A stretch of DNA of 64,000 nt from Eonycteris spelaea (lineage: Eukaryota > Chordata > Mammalia > Chiroptera > Pteropodidae). The position numbers and the translations under genes were made by a program. Location of the stretch: NCBI GenBank assembly GCA_003508835.1, contig PUFA01000027.1:7130001-7194000 (forward strand). Reading direction: 5' to 3'. This document shows positions 47,127-58,784 of this stretch, piece after piece. Each line of letters begins with the position of its first letter. Position 1 is the stretch's first letter. A model generated the notes under the pieces. That model did not search any database. It worked only from the letters and a program-made list of their open reading frames with translations, and was not told the origin of the DNA.

Positions 47127-47129
47127 TAA

Positions 47130-47805
47130 TTGGAAAGAATAGTGGTACCAGTAACAGAAAGATGAGTGACTATATTTTTTGGAGACAAACAATAGGTTAA
47201 TGGCATCATAGCAGATTGTGAGTTTTTTCAGGAATGTTGAATTAGAAATTTCTCAAATGTATTTAAAGTTTTGGGATTATAAATATGCATATTTAAAGGT
47301 ATAGAGTTATAAATACAGAGCCGAATCAAACCCTGGAAATAGATTTGGTCACTGTTACAGATTTCTATGCAACTTAAGTATCGAAACCTAACTTTTTTCC
47401 CTTTAAGTAAATGACTGTGTTTCTGATTGATCTGAAGGTCTGGTAGGAAATCATGTCTAAGAAATGAGTAGATGTTTTTGGTTTAAGTTGGGCCACAGGC
47501 TGAGTCCAGAGAAACTTAATTACCACGTAGTAGGCCCTCAAGATGAGATTGCTTAATACTCTGTGAGGTTTTTTAAAGCTTTGTTTTGGTGACCAGAATA
47601 TCCGTGTGTGTAAGTAATATATGTCTCTGCTTAGTTGAATGTCAGCTGGTCCACTTTAAAGTTGTAGAACGTTTGTACTTTGTCTCCTACCCTCCCCTCT
47701 TTTTTAGCTTTTGTTTCCAAGCCTCTTATTTTGTGTTTTTTTTCCATACCAGCGGAATTCACTCTTCTTTAAGCAGAGGCCCTTAATCTTGAAGATATAC
47801 TTAAA
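47130..47805. other. Intron sequence, nothing firm
   Basis: A possible MIR trace lies at about 47320-47400, too weak to call. No gene identified. Confidence 0.4.
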
Positions 47806-47811
47806 TACATC

Positions 47812-47943
47812 ATTTGAAAGACTTGTTAAACCACAGAGTTTCTGTTTTGGACAGTCTGGGGTGGTGCCCAAGTCTTTCTGTTTGTAACAAGTCCTCAGTT
47901 ATGCTAATTCTGATGGCTCGGAACCATACATTGAGAACCACTG
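47812..47943 (+). mobile_element. MER5-like hAT fragment
   Basis: The order 'gacttgttaaaccacagagtttctg', 'agtctggggtggtgccc', 'tgtaacaagtcctcag', 'cattgagaaccactg' is the 3' two thirds of a MER5-type element. Confidence 0.8.
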
Positions 47944-48259
47944 CTTTATTCCAGATGCCCATTAGCTGAAGCCCTAAGGTAGTGGTTCTCAGCTAGCTGG
48001 GGTGCAGACTAAATTAGAAAGAATTAAAAACAAAAACAAACAAACAAAAAACCTACTCTTGGAGATTTTGAATCAATAGATTCTAAATCTATGGCATTGA
48101 GTTCAAGTATCTCCAGTTTTACCAAACTTCACAGGTATCACGTACCTCATAGTACCTTATAAGCACTACTCAATAGTACTTATACCAGTTCTCTCTCAGC
48201 CTGTACATTTACCTTTCATTATGCTAATAAGTTGTAGCTGTTTGGGGAAGATTCTGGAA

Positions 48260-48345
48260 AAGCATTCATTCAGCAAATAATTATAGTCCCTGGTGCTGGA
48301 CTTGGTTTCAGAGATACAGAGGTAAACAACATAGGAGTGGTACTT
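48260..48345 (-). repeat. L2 LINE 3' tail
   Basis: The sequence 'cattcattcagcaaataattatagtccctggtgctggacttggtttcagagatacagaggtaaacaa' is the reverse of the L2 3' end. Confidence 0.75.
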
Positions 48346-48349
48346 AAGA

Positions 48350-48880
48350 GTTTAAACATCTCTGCCTTTTTTGCATATGTTAACAAATTTACTGACCCAA
48401 ATACAGGTGAGTTGGGCTTTCTGAAGTCTGTACTGGAGCTGCGCTTATGCAGGGACCTCATAAGACCAAGAGCCCTGTTCTCTGCTAGCTGCATCTGATC
48501 ACCGACTTCTAGAGCCTTTAGGGAGGAGAGACAGTTCTTTTGGCCAAAATGTTATAATAAAATGTTGAAGGAGGGATGCAGATAACCTCAGAATCATTTA
48601 AAGCTCTGCATACAAATGACAAACCAGTTAAAAAGGAATTTTTCCTTTATGGTGACCCATGAACTAGATTGGCAATAACGGTGGCGCTAGACAGTTCTGA
48701 AATAGTGCATTATCTGAGGATATCTCTTAAAGACCATGACTTGATACTTAAGACTTCTGTTTTTACTATAGTGAGAAAGTGCAATATAGCCCTGCTCGAC
48801 ACAACTTTGAAGTTTTAGACTCTAAACTTTAATTTCCCTTGTGACTTTCTCTTTAACTCATGGATTTGTATGTTTGTTTG
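48350..48880. other. Intron sequence, nothing recognised
   Basis: No gene or classified repeat could be supported. It is a little GC-richer near 48420-48520. Confidence 0.45.
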
Positions 48881-48884
48881 TTCA

Positions 48885-49140
48885 TTTATTTATTTATATT
48901 TATCGGGGTGACATTGGTTAATAAAATTATATAGGTTTCAAGGGTACAACTCAGTAATAATCATCTGTATATTACATTGTGTTTTCACCACCAACGTCGA
49001 CTCTCCTTCTGTCACGATATATTTGACCCCCTTTACCCTTATCTGCCCCGACTCCTTTCCCTCTGGCAACCACTAAACTGCTGTCTGTGTCTATGCGTTT
49101 TTGTTTGTCTTGTTCGTTTGTTCTTTCAGTTTTACATCCT
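48885..49140 (-). mobile_element. LINE-1 3' UTR, less diverged (antisense)
   Basis: The sequence reads 'tcggggtgacattggttaataaaattatataggtttcaagggtacaactc', 'atcatctgtatattacattgtg', 'ttcaccaccaacgtcgactctccttctgtcac' and 'ctttccctctggcaaccac'. It resembles laurasiatherian LINE-1 3' UTRs, bat copies in particular, as I remember them. Overlapping frames on both strands are by-products. Confidence 0.8.
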
Positions 49141-50175
49141 ACATGTGTTTTATCTTCAGATATTTGGGGGATTTCCAATCTATCTTTCTGTTAATCATTT
49201 TAATTTCATTTCCTTGTAGTCAAAGAACATATTTTGTATGATTTCGGTTCTTTCAAATTCATTGTTTTTTGTTTTTTTTTTTTTCATGGCCTGGAATATG
49301 GTCTGCCTTGTTCTATGGGCCTTGAAAAGACTGTGTATTCAACTGTTGTCAAGTGAAATATGGTATAGAAGAAGATTAATAGTGTTGTTCACGTGTTTCT
49401 ATATATACTTATTTTCTATCTACTTGTACTATTAATGACTAAGAGAGGAGTATTAAAGTCTCTATAACTGTAGATTTTTATGTATCACCTTTGAGTGCCA
49501 TTAGTTATTTTGCTTTATACATTTTGAATCTCTTGTTATTTTTTTCTCTTAGTGAGTTGATCCCTTTATTCAATGTAATGTCCCTTTTACCCTGATGACC
49601 TCCTTCTTCTGAAGCCTACTTTGTTTAACATTACCATAAACACTCTAGTTTTCTTTTGATCACTGTTTGCACGGTGTATCTTTTACCCTCCTTTGTTAAA
49701 CTATCTGCATCTTTATATTTAAAATAGCTTTTATTTATAATTACATGACATATGTATTCATATACATATGCACATGCAGACACACAGACTGTATTTAAAA
49801 TGGATTGGATTTCTAATAAACAGCATAAAGTTGGAATTTATCTTCTATCCAGTCTGATAAATTCAGTCTTTTAACTGGGTTGGTCCCATTACTTAGTGTT
49901 AATGTAATTCTTGATATGGTTGAGTTTAAATCTGCCATCTTGGTATGTCTTCTGTATATTCCATCTATTCTTTGTTACCGTTTCCATCTTTTTCTGCCTA
50001 CTTTTGCATTATTTTTTTATGATTCCATTTTTATCTATATTATCTTATTTTGACCTCTTTCTAAGAACTTTTTAGTAGCTGCCCTATGTTTTACAATATA
50101 CATCTTTAATGTGTCACTGACTCCCTTCAAATATTATTTTACTACTTCGCAAGTAGTATAAGAACCTTAAAAAAA
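49141..50175 (-). mobile_element. LINE-1 internal region (antisense)
   Basis: The order 'tttccttgtagtcaaagaacatattttgtatgatttc', 'atggcctggaatatggtctgcc', 'gaagcctactttgtttaacattac', 'aattcttgatatggttgagtttaaatctgccatctt' and 'ttttacaatatacatctttaa' is antisense LINE-1 internal sequence. The middle of ORF2 is absent between this block and the 3' UTR at 48885. A 66-bp insert interrupts it at 49726. Confidence 0.88.
49726..49791. mobile_element. 66-bp insert flanked by 10-bp direct repeats
   Basis: TATTTAAAAT occurs at 49716-49725 and 49792-49801, bracketing 66 bp absent from the surrounding LINE-1 pattern (tatatttaaa...ggatttct.. normally continuous). The insert is rich in alternating catatg/acatgc. 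Its source is unknown. Confidence 0.45.
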
Positions 50176-50179
50176 ACCC

Positions 50180-52095
50180 ACACACACTTAATGCCAGAGG
50201 CAGAGTTAAGGCTAGCTCAGTCCTCACTTGAAAGTCTTTCTTCCCTTCACATTCTCCAAGTTCATGGTTTATCCCATTGTATCTAACTCAGTGACTTGCT
50301 CAATATCATTGCACTGAATAAGAACTGATAAAGTGTGAACACTCCCAGATCTTAGCATGTTTGTCTCTTTCTCTTTCTCTTTCTGCCCATCTAGAATTTT
50401 TTTCCCTTATTTTTTCCTATCCCTGAGCTATCATAGGTGTCATGATGTGAAAATGAAGACTTTAAAATTTAAATTTAAAGGGAGAGGGTTGTGTGTGTGT
50501 GTGGAGGAGGGAGTATATTTGACGCTTTGTATACCTGATCAGTTTTTCTGTAAATGTACAACTGTTCTAAAAACTGCTCAATTTTCTGTAAATCTAAAAC
50601 TGTCCATTAATTAAAAAAATATATAAAGGCAGGTAAATGGAAATTAAAAAAAATGTTTTGTATATTTTTTACTCATTTAATCTTAATGATTTTGTTCAAA
50701 ATGTTAAAAATATAGCTGTTGTACATTATTTGAAAACTAAAATATCAGAATAATTTGGGATCAATTTTCCATCATAACATTTCTTGCTATCCATTTCCTC
50801 CCTTCTCCATTCTTGTGGCTTCCTTGAGTCCTTTCTCAATGTCTGTTTCACTCTTCTCTACAACTTATTCTGTACACCTCATTTCTTCTTGCCTACTGTG
50901 TTTCTAACTTCTGATGAGCTCTCCTTGGGTTCCAGTCTATTTCCCTATGCTCTCCTCATTTTCATTGCTAATGTATAACTGCATTCTGTAGCTCTAATAT
51001 GCCTCAGTTCCCTAGCCTTCTGGGACTTTCTCTTGCCTGAAAAAAACGGCCTAAATCTGAACTCCAATCATTGTGAAAGTCCACTAGTATCCTCCCTAAT
51101 ATTGAGGGCAGACCATATGTTCTGTTTCTTCATTCTTTACTGGGTCCTGCTGTTCTTTACTTTATTTTCCTATACCATATGTCTTGAACATTAACTGGGC
51201 AATGTAGGATAACAGTGAGAGGTCTTACAGCACAAAACAATATAACATTTAAAATTGAATGCTCTATATTGCTGTTCTTGGAAGTTAGTTGGCCATCCCT
51301 GCTACCAAGAATGTTGCCTTTTCGCTTTAGATCTGGACTCATAAGAAGCAATGATCAGTGACTTAATGTTTTTAGAATAAAATGATGGCCAATTGTACAT
51401 CACGAAGAGAGTAGATTCTAAAGAGGAAAATAGAAAATAAACTGGGTCATATGAAAAGTTTATTATTTAAGAATGCCTATTAGTAAAAATTGGGGAAGGA
51501 ATGTTTAATTTTCAAAATATTTATATTTGTATAATGAAGGGAGCCCAGCTGCCACTGAATATTTTTTTATTAAGGTGATATTCTGATAAAATTTGGATTA
51601 AAAAGAAAATGTTTACTTAGTATATTTTTTCTTTTTATCATTAAGTTGATTTGATGATTCTGTTAGATGTGTGGAATGGCTAACCTACCTCACACATTTA
51701 GTTTTTAATGTATGACATTCTCTGACTTTCAAAATCTGTATTGAAACACTAAACCTTTAATTTTGTATGATTCATAAATATTTTTTGTTATGTGTTAATG
51801 TTTGAATTAAAAATTTTTATTTTTTAAAAGATAAATGCATTATTGACAATACATATTTAAAGAAAACAGAAGCCTGAACTTGGTATACATTAATTACATA
51901 GTGAAGTGTGGTATTTCTGGAGTGTGTAATTTTAGAATAGTAAACATAATTTCAAACATATAGCACTGAAATATTTCTCATTTCACTCATTTATTTTTCA
52001 GTAAAATTTACTTTTGTAATTTTCTACTTATTTTCCATTGCGGTGTGTTAATATTCTTAATTTATACAGAAGCAATAATCTATTATATATTCAAC
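50180..52095. other. Intron sequence, nothing recognised
   Basis: This includes a TG/GGA patch at about 50488-50512 and C/T-rich sequence at 50780-51020. No gene or repeat family could be supported. Confidence 0.45.
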
Positions 52096-52099
52096 TGTT

Positions 52100-52240
52100 T
52101 GGAAAGACTGGGACTGTAGCCACAGTTCTCCTACTGGCTAGATGAATGACCTTGAATTAAATGACCTCTAAAGTCATTTTCTCATTGGAGAAATGAGGGC
52201 ATCGACCTCATTTTTCTCAAGTTTTATAACTCAAGTTGAT
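52100..52240 (+). repeat. MIR SINE
   Basis: The order 'ctcctactggctagatgaatgaccttgaattaaatgacctctaaagtcattttctcattggagaaatgagggcat' is the MIR core. Confidence 0.75.
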
Positions 52241-52505
52241 GCCAAAACACTGTAAAGTCCTGTAAAGGCTCTCCAAGTCAGTTATCCAATTCATCCAACA
52301 CTTGAATCATCTTGCCTACTGTCACTACTAAGTGACAAGGGAAAGAGCTTCTGTGGGGGATAGAAGTGTATAAGTAACCTATTCCCTCTTGAGGCAGCTC
52401 TGACCGATGGAAGTTTCTCCAAGTGAGCTGATAGGTCTCAGTAATTCCAGTCCTTGGAGTCATACAGTCAAGCATAATCCAGCTTCTACTCTTAGAAACC
52501 AACTA

Positions 52506-52666
52506 CAGTAAGTCCTCACTTAATGTAGTGGATAGCTTCTGCAACTTTAATTGAAAGCGAAACCAATTTTACCATAGGCCAATTGAAATAAACAAAAGTT
52601 AAGTTCCTACAGCATCTTAACATTATAACAACTATGTTGAATGAAATGACATTATTTGAGGACCTG
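52506..52666. mobile_element. 161-bp TA-flanked MITE (Tc1/mariner-Tigger type)
   Basis: It begins CAGTAAGTCCTCACTTAATG after TA (52504-52505) and ends ...aatgacattatttgaggacctg before TA (52667-52668). The reversed end CAGGTCCTCAAATAATGTC matches the start. The interior 'gaaaccaattttaccataggccaattgaaataaacaaaagttaagttccta' is a recognisable mammalian Tigger-related non-autonomous element. Confidence 0.85.
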
Positions 52667-52944
52667 TATATTGTTTTCTGGTTTTTCTTTTTAAAAGTTA
52701 AACACTTTTTGCATCCATTCTTCCTATAACAAGGTTTTGATTTGTATTGTTTTTATATAGTTTTGGATATATGTAATGGATATAACTACTGAAATTAAAG
52801 GTGAAATGAATTTGAAAATAAGATTGCATAAACATTTTGGAGTTGATTTTAATGTCTAGGTAATAATGTATAAAAATCTCATATTTTTAACATATATAAT
52901 TGAACCCCAGAGAAATGTTAAAGACTTTATAGACTGGGAATTAA

Positions 52945-53105
52945 GATAATACTAATGTTAGATGTTTACTATGTCCCAGACTTTATTTTCTTCTCTCTAA
53001 ATGTATTATCTCATTCAGTTTTTACATTAGTCTTATGAGATATGCATACCTCCTTTTTGGAAACTAGGTAACTGAGGTACAGAGTTGCTAAGCTTTATGA
53101 AGTAG
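52945..53105 (-). repeat. MIR SINE
   Basis: The order 'gtttactatgtcccagactttatt', 'tattatctcattcagtttttacattagtcttatgaga', 'ggaaactaggtaactgaggtacagag' is antisense MIR. Confidence 0.8.
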
Positions 53106-53219
53106 AAATTATTCTAATTACATGTTAAAATTATATAAATTATGTACTAGAATATAGTCTCTTCAAGTAAACACTACTATAGTGGTTGATAAATCTACTG
53201 GTCTTCATGTGAGTTGCTG

Positions 53220-53455
53220 AGATTTATAGAGCACTTACTATGAGCCAGTCGGTGTGCTAGTGCTTTTGGTATTTTATCTCAAGTAATCCTCACAGCAACC
53301 CCATTAGATATTGATTTTATCCCTATTTTATGGGTGAGAAACAGAAAAGAATTACTTGTCTGAGATCACATAACTAGAAAGTGGTAGATTAGAGTTTGAG
53401 CCTCGGCGGCCCTGACTGCAGCTCATGCTCTAAAGGCTTACTGTCTCACCAGCTG
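53220..53455 (-). repeat. MIR SINE, nearly complete
   Basis: The order 'gagcacttactatgagccagtcggtgtgctagtgc', 'aatcctcacagcaaccccattag', 'ttttatgggtgagaaacag', 'tgtctgagatcacataactagaaagtgg', 'gagtttgagcctcgg' and 'ctcatgctctaaaggc' is antisense MIR. Confidence 0.93.
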
Positions 53456-53459
53456 CACT

Positions 53460-56400
53460 GCTTTCGCATATTTGACTTTGTTGACACAAAAGAAAAAGAT
53501 GTGTTTTGACAGGCAATTCCAACAATACAAGACACAGATCACTTGTGCATACATCAGGGAAGCAAGTCCCTTCTTTGAAAATACTTAATTCCATTTTTTC
53601 CACGTTAATTTGTAGGTAAGTTTACTAGGTACACATGGAAAGAAGACAAAGTCAAACTTGATGTCTGATGTAAAAGACCACAAGTCATTTGTCCTAGGAG
53701 ACAGCAGACAAAACAAGTCATGTTGCTTATTCTGGCATTCAGGGAGATTTTTAATATTAAGTAAAATTTTGGTTTGGAAGATATTGCTGATAGCTTTTTA
53801 GTTTTTTTTTTTTCAGAGTTAAACTTCAACTTAAATTTAATTGGAGTATAAAGCAGATTTCAGTGATACCTAATGTATCAATATTCAGATTCCTCTCAAA
53901 GTTATATGTAAACATATCTTTCGTGTTGTCTGCTAGTCTCCATTTGTGCATGTCATTAAAAGTTACTTGTACTTCTATGGTAAACGGTATGGTTGCTTCC
54001 TCTTGCATTATGTGATCTAGTAGTGCTTAACCTGTAGACAGAGCACTTCTCAGAATATCAAAGTCAGAATGTGCTTAAAGCTCTTCATTTAGAGACTGAA
54101 GCACTGAGAAACAGCACATGTGACTGTTTAACAGGGGATTCAACTCTTCCTGTCTATTTCCCTATTCAGCAAGGAAATTCAACTCTTTCTCATGTTGATA
54201 AGTACTTTTCTCTGAAAACTTTCACATTATATTTTTTTCCTTGTACAGTTTTGTTTTTGCTTTCTTTGGAGGTATTCAGTTTGACATGGTAGCTCTTCTC
54301 AGTAGTGCTTTATTTGTCTGTGATTGTGCCACTTTTCACTTTCTTTTTCTCAATGGAACTTAGAAGCATTGAACACATATCTCTCCTCGCTAAATATTAA
54401 AATGACTTTTTCTGTGATGTGACTGGCAATTTCACTCCATCTATACAGCTAAATATCTAAAGGAAATGATCAGTTTTGTTTACCATGGTCAAAAAAATAT
54501 TCTAATTACTAAGCACATAAAATTTCTCCTCTGTAAATAAAGGACCAAAGGTAGCAAATGAATATATGTCGACAGGGAACTAAATACAAGAAGCACTAGG
54601 GAAAGTTTTGAGAAATAAATGCAAATGAATGAGTTTTGAAAATTTGGCTACAATTAGTGCTGTTATAATCAGTGACCAGGTCTTTACAGTGAGGTGTATT
54701 CTCTGTTGTTTTCTGTTGCATAATCTACTAACATAGCTAGTTAGGGATATACTTTTCACAATTATAACCAAACGTTTCAGGTATAATTTTTTAAAAAGGA
54801 AGGCAGTGTCGGCACAGGAGAAAAAAATCATTTGGAGATTTTTTAGGTGTGCTTGTTTCAGCACAGTGCATGCTTTCAAGCATTGCTTAATTGCCATATT
54901 TGATTAAAAAAAAAATAAGAAACTGCTATTTTTCAAAACACTTATTAATCAAATATGTTTGCTTATATAAATACAAACCCCTCATTTTAATATTTGCTGT
55001 TCTTTGAAGGAAGATAGATTTATTTTGTCAACTAAAGTTATAATAATACAAGAGGAGGCAACTCGATATTCAAATGAGAAAATGGTTCCATTTTATCCAG
55101 TTAAAACCTTGAGAAGATCCATAAGATCGTGGCATTTAGTTTAGGGTATCTATCTCTTTGGACCAGATCATATGTTATTTGAATCTACTGTGGTGTTGTT
55201 AGTATGTTTCATAAGACATAGTGCAGAGCTGCTATGATCTTTAAATGTTAATGTTCTTTTCTTATCACTTTACTGTGTAGATACCCTTCATGAGACCCAA
55301 CTCTGCCACAGCTCATCCTCGGAGGCAATCCTGGAAACCTCTTTTATAAGTGTGATTTAAAAAATGTGGATAACACTCTCAATAGAGTACATAAAGTAAA
55401 GGAGAACAGCTATCTTGTCCTTTCCATAAGCTTATCACTGCAGAAAGTTGCCTTTGCTTGTCAGGTTTGGATAGAATGTAATTGATTGGTTTGTTACTTG
55501 GACTGACAAAGCACTCAATTTGCCAGTGTGGTTTTTTTTTTTTTCCAATTTTTTTTCTTTCTTTTTTTTTTTTTTTTTTGGCACTAATCAGAAATATTTG
55601 ATATGTGCATTATTGAAAAATACTAGATAATGTCTTGTCAGAATTGCCCTATTAAGTAATGTCTTTCCCTCTTCTTTGGCAAATGATGATATACAGTGTT
55701 TGGACTTACTGAAGAGTGTCAGAAGCCTATGGGACTTAAAGGCAATGTGCTACTCACTGATTTTGAACAATACCAGTAACAAACAAGAAAGACAATGCAT
55801 TCCATTAGTTTGCTATTCTGTTTCATGCAACTTAGTACATATATTCATATATGAAATGCTGCATTGGGAAACAACTATAGACTCTCACGTTAAACATTAT
55901 TTCTATTTATAATATTCAGCAGAAGTGAAGACTTGTAAAGCATATGTCATTCTAGTATTGACTTATTAGGCCTAGTATGAAAGCACTAATGTTAGCATGA
56001 AATTTTTATGACTTCAGATTTTAAGTTCATAAGTAAGAGTATCTGTGTTGATCTCTAGACCTTATATAATGTCCAAACTTATTCAGTCTTTACTGATTTA
56101 ATACAAACTTTCTGTGTTCAATATAAATTTATTTTTCTCGACCTTAAATATGAGGTTACGAAATAAGGAGGTTGATACAAAGCTTACTGACTATGCAACC
56201 TGCCAGCTGAAAGATCTTCATTCACATCTCTGTCTTTCCAGAGGTTTACAGAATTAAAATTTGATCTTCGAGCTTTAATGATCCAGTTTTAAGTCAACTA
56301 CAGAAATATGTTGAATATTTCATCACTCCATCTTGAACTGATTTAGAAGAGACTCTTTGCTGAAATTGAAATGCACACGTACTTGTAAATTGTCAACTTG

Positions 56401-57335
56401 TTTCTTGGAATTTCCTGGTTTTTAAATGTGGTTTTGGATATCTTTTCAGGTATAGTGGCAATTGAAAATAGTTTAAACTTAAGGAATAGAGTAGGCAATG
56501 TTATAATCAAAAAATCAAAAGCAAGTGTAAATATGAAGTTGCTGTATTCTAATCTATAATTATAGTAAGGAACCATATTATTAGGTTAGATGTTTACTAA
56601 AAGTAATATGCATATAAAATATGTATAAACTGAGATTATTAATTTATTGAAAGATAACTTTGGAGGAAAATATTAATAACCTGTAGCAAAACCAGTAGGC
56701 TTTTTTTTTTTTTTAAGAATAAGGAAGGACTCATCATCACTGCATAAGATTAAGAAAAAGTTGGTAATAATTCTATTGCTGAACTCCAGCTGATTTTCAG
56801 AAGAATAACATATTGCTGTTTTCTTAAAGGAATGTGCTAATGCATTAGGCCCTCACTCTCCTTTGACATATGGTGAGAAATTGCTAGTGGCCATTTTATT
56901 TTAGATTTTATGAGAAATCATTAAGCCTTCTGGTTTTGGTGTCACTATAAATCAAAATCCTTTTCACCTTGGTTCAATTAGAATATCATCATCATTCCTC
57001 ATCTTGCAGTCTTCAGTGGTAGATATGCTATTTGATATTTGATGCTAGTCCTATGAATCTTTGTCACACGTCACATATGTAAATTGCATAATTCATAATA
57101 GTATCCGCCCTAGGAACACGTATCTTTTCCATAATTTGTCCGGTTGCTCTTCAAAGGAGATATTAATTTGTACTTAAGAAAATATGCACTAAACGGTTCA
57201 TATTTCACAGACATGTAAGAGAAAACATGCAACAGGTAAATGATGGCTATTTGTCACACTCCAGGGAAAGGAAAACACACTAAAATGTCAGGAAGGAAAC
57301 CAAATGACTCTGAAATACAAGAATGACATGGCAGT
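53460..57335. other. Intron sequence, few repeats
   Basis: Mostly unique AT-rich DNA with T-runs at 55532-55580. The 105-codon minus frame at 54580-54897 and the frame at 55676-55912 have no recognisable domains. The block at 56720-57000 is GC-richer and not repeat-like. Confidence 0.5.
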
Positions 57336-57340
57336 ATAAG

Positions 57341-57561
57341 GCGGTGGTTCTCAAACTTTATGGTGTATCAGAATCACAGAAAGGACTTGTTAAAGTAGAG
57401 ATCGCTACTATAGTCTCCTCTTTATCTTCCTTCTCCCCACTTTACTCCCCCTCCTGACTCCCAGCAGTGGGTCTGGGATGAGGCCTGAAAATTTGCATTT
57501 CTAACAAGTGCCCAAATGGTGTTGATATGCTGGCCAGAGACACCACTTTGAGAACCATTTG
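57341..57561 (+). mobile_element. MER5A element, nearly full length
   Basis: It runs from 'cggtggttctcaaactttatggtgtatcagaatcac' through 'gggtctgggatgaggcctgaaaatttgcatttctaacaagtgccc' to 'caccactttgagaaccat'. Both ends are the CAGTGGTTCTCAAA-type terminal inverted repeats of MER5A (non-autonomous hAT). A T/C-rich insertion lies in the middle. Confidence 0.93.
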
Positions 57562-57724
57562 TAAATAATGTTTTTAAAAGAATTATTGTGTTGTGGTTGA
57601 CATTATTTGATTGAATGTTGCTTTAGTCTCCTTAAAAGGGCCTTTACATTTTCAAAAATATTTGTTCTAGATAAAAGAGTTTGTGGTAATTTCATCTATA
57701 ACATATACACTATGATTTCTTTAT

Positions 57725-57840
57725 TTCCATTCAGTTAAGTGTTTATTTTATTTTATACTTACTATGGGGACAACAGCAGTATTTTAGATTCAGAAATGAC
57801 TCAAACTCAGATAGTCTTTGTTCATAATTCAGTAACTGCT
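57725..57840 (-). repeat. L2 LINE 3' tail
   Basis: The sequence 'cattcagttaagtgtttattttattttatacttactatgg...acaacagcagtattttagattcagaaatgac' resembles the reverse L2 3' end, diverged. Confidence 0.45.
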
Positions 57841-58439
57841 TTGTTAAGAAAAGATTTGAAATTAGCATTGTTTGAACATGAAAACAAAATTTAGCCTTAA
57901 CCTTTATCCACCTAAAAGTTTAGAAATGATACTTATATACACATTTATATATCCTTGTTGTTCATGTATTTATTGAATGTTTATCTGATTTTACATCTAT
58001 GATATTAAAAATAGATTGCTAACCATAAATACTAAAGATATTCACACCCCTTTTCCTGTTTCCCTGATTTTATATCCTACTACTTAGTGAGACCACTCTT
58101 TTTTTAAACACTTAATGTTTGTTATTTGACAAACTTATCACCACTGTTTTACTTACAATATGGGAATATTTTATGAATATTTAACCAGTCTGTTCAAGGA
58201 ATTAAGGAGGACTGTCTGCAGCAGAGTGGAATATTAACATAATTTTGTTTTCTGAAATTGTTTTAACAATTGAAACTTGTATAAGAGACTTAGCTTTAGA
58301 GTTGCATAGCATATAAAAGAAATTTTTTTCTACAATCTGAGTCAGCACTTTGTAAATTTACATAATGCTAAAAATTATGATTAAAAATATTTAATCGTAT
58401 GCTGAGATGGACATGCTTTGTAAATACATTCTTTATAAA

Positions 58440-58780
58440 AATGTAGACCTCTTTTTCCCAGTGCTCACTCTGCGACTTTCTGCAGACCTGCTGATAAGAT
58501 TCACTGCTATTCAGGTACATAGGATATAATGAAATTGGACGCTTTTGCTGGGCTTTGTAAATAAAATGAGATTGACCCCCAGCCGTTATCTCATTTATCT
58601 AACTTACACTGTAAAATCAAGATCTACTATTGATTAGAGTGTGATTAGTTAATTATGAGCAGGGAAACACAAAGTTATGTGGGGTGTAAGCACAGCAGGC
58701 TATACTGCTGAAAAATTTCCAAGGGCATGAGCAGATGGAGATCAGTTTATTAAAGAACAAATCAGATGTGTTTTAGGTAT
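58440..58780. promoter_or_regulatory. Candidate conserved non-coding element (inference)
   Basis: A non-repetitive block with dense transcription-factor-like words: ctgctgataagattc (GATA-type), ctttgtaaataaaatg (forkhead-type), gattagagtgtgattagttaattatg (homeodomain-type) and cttatctcatttatct-like words. It lies deep inside the long intron. It is called only from composition and motif density; no conservation data were available. Confidence 0.3.
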
Positions 58781-58784
58781 AGAA

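Noticed and set aside
54580..54897. 105-codon minus-strand open frame
   Set aside because: Low-information Ile/Leu/Lys-rich sequence without known motif; fits chance in AT-rich intron.
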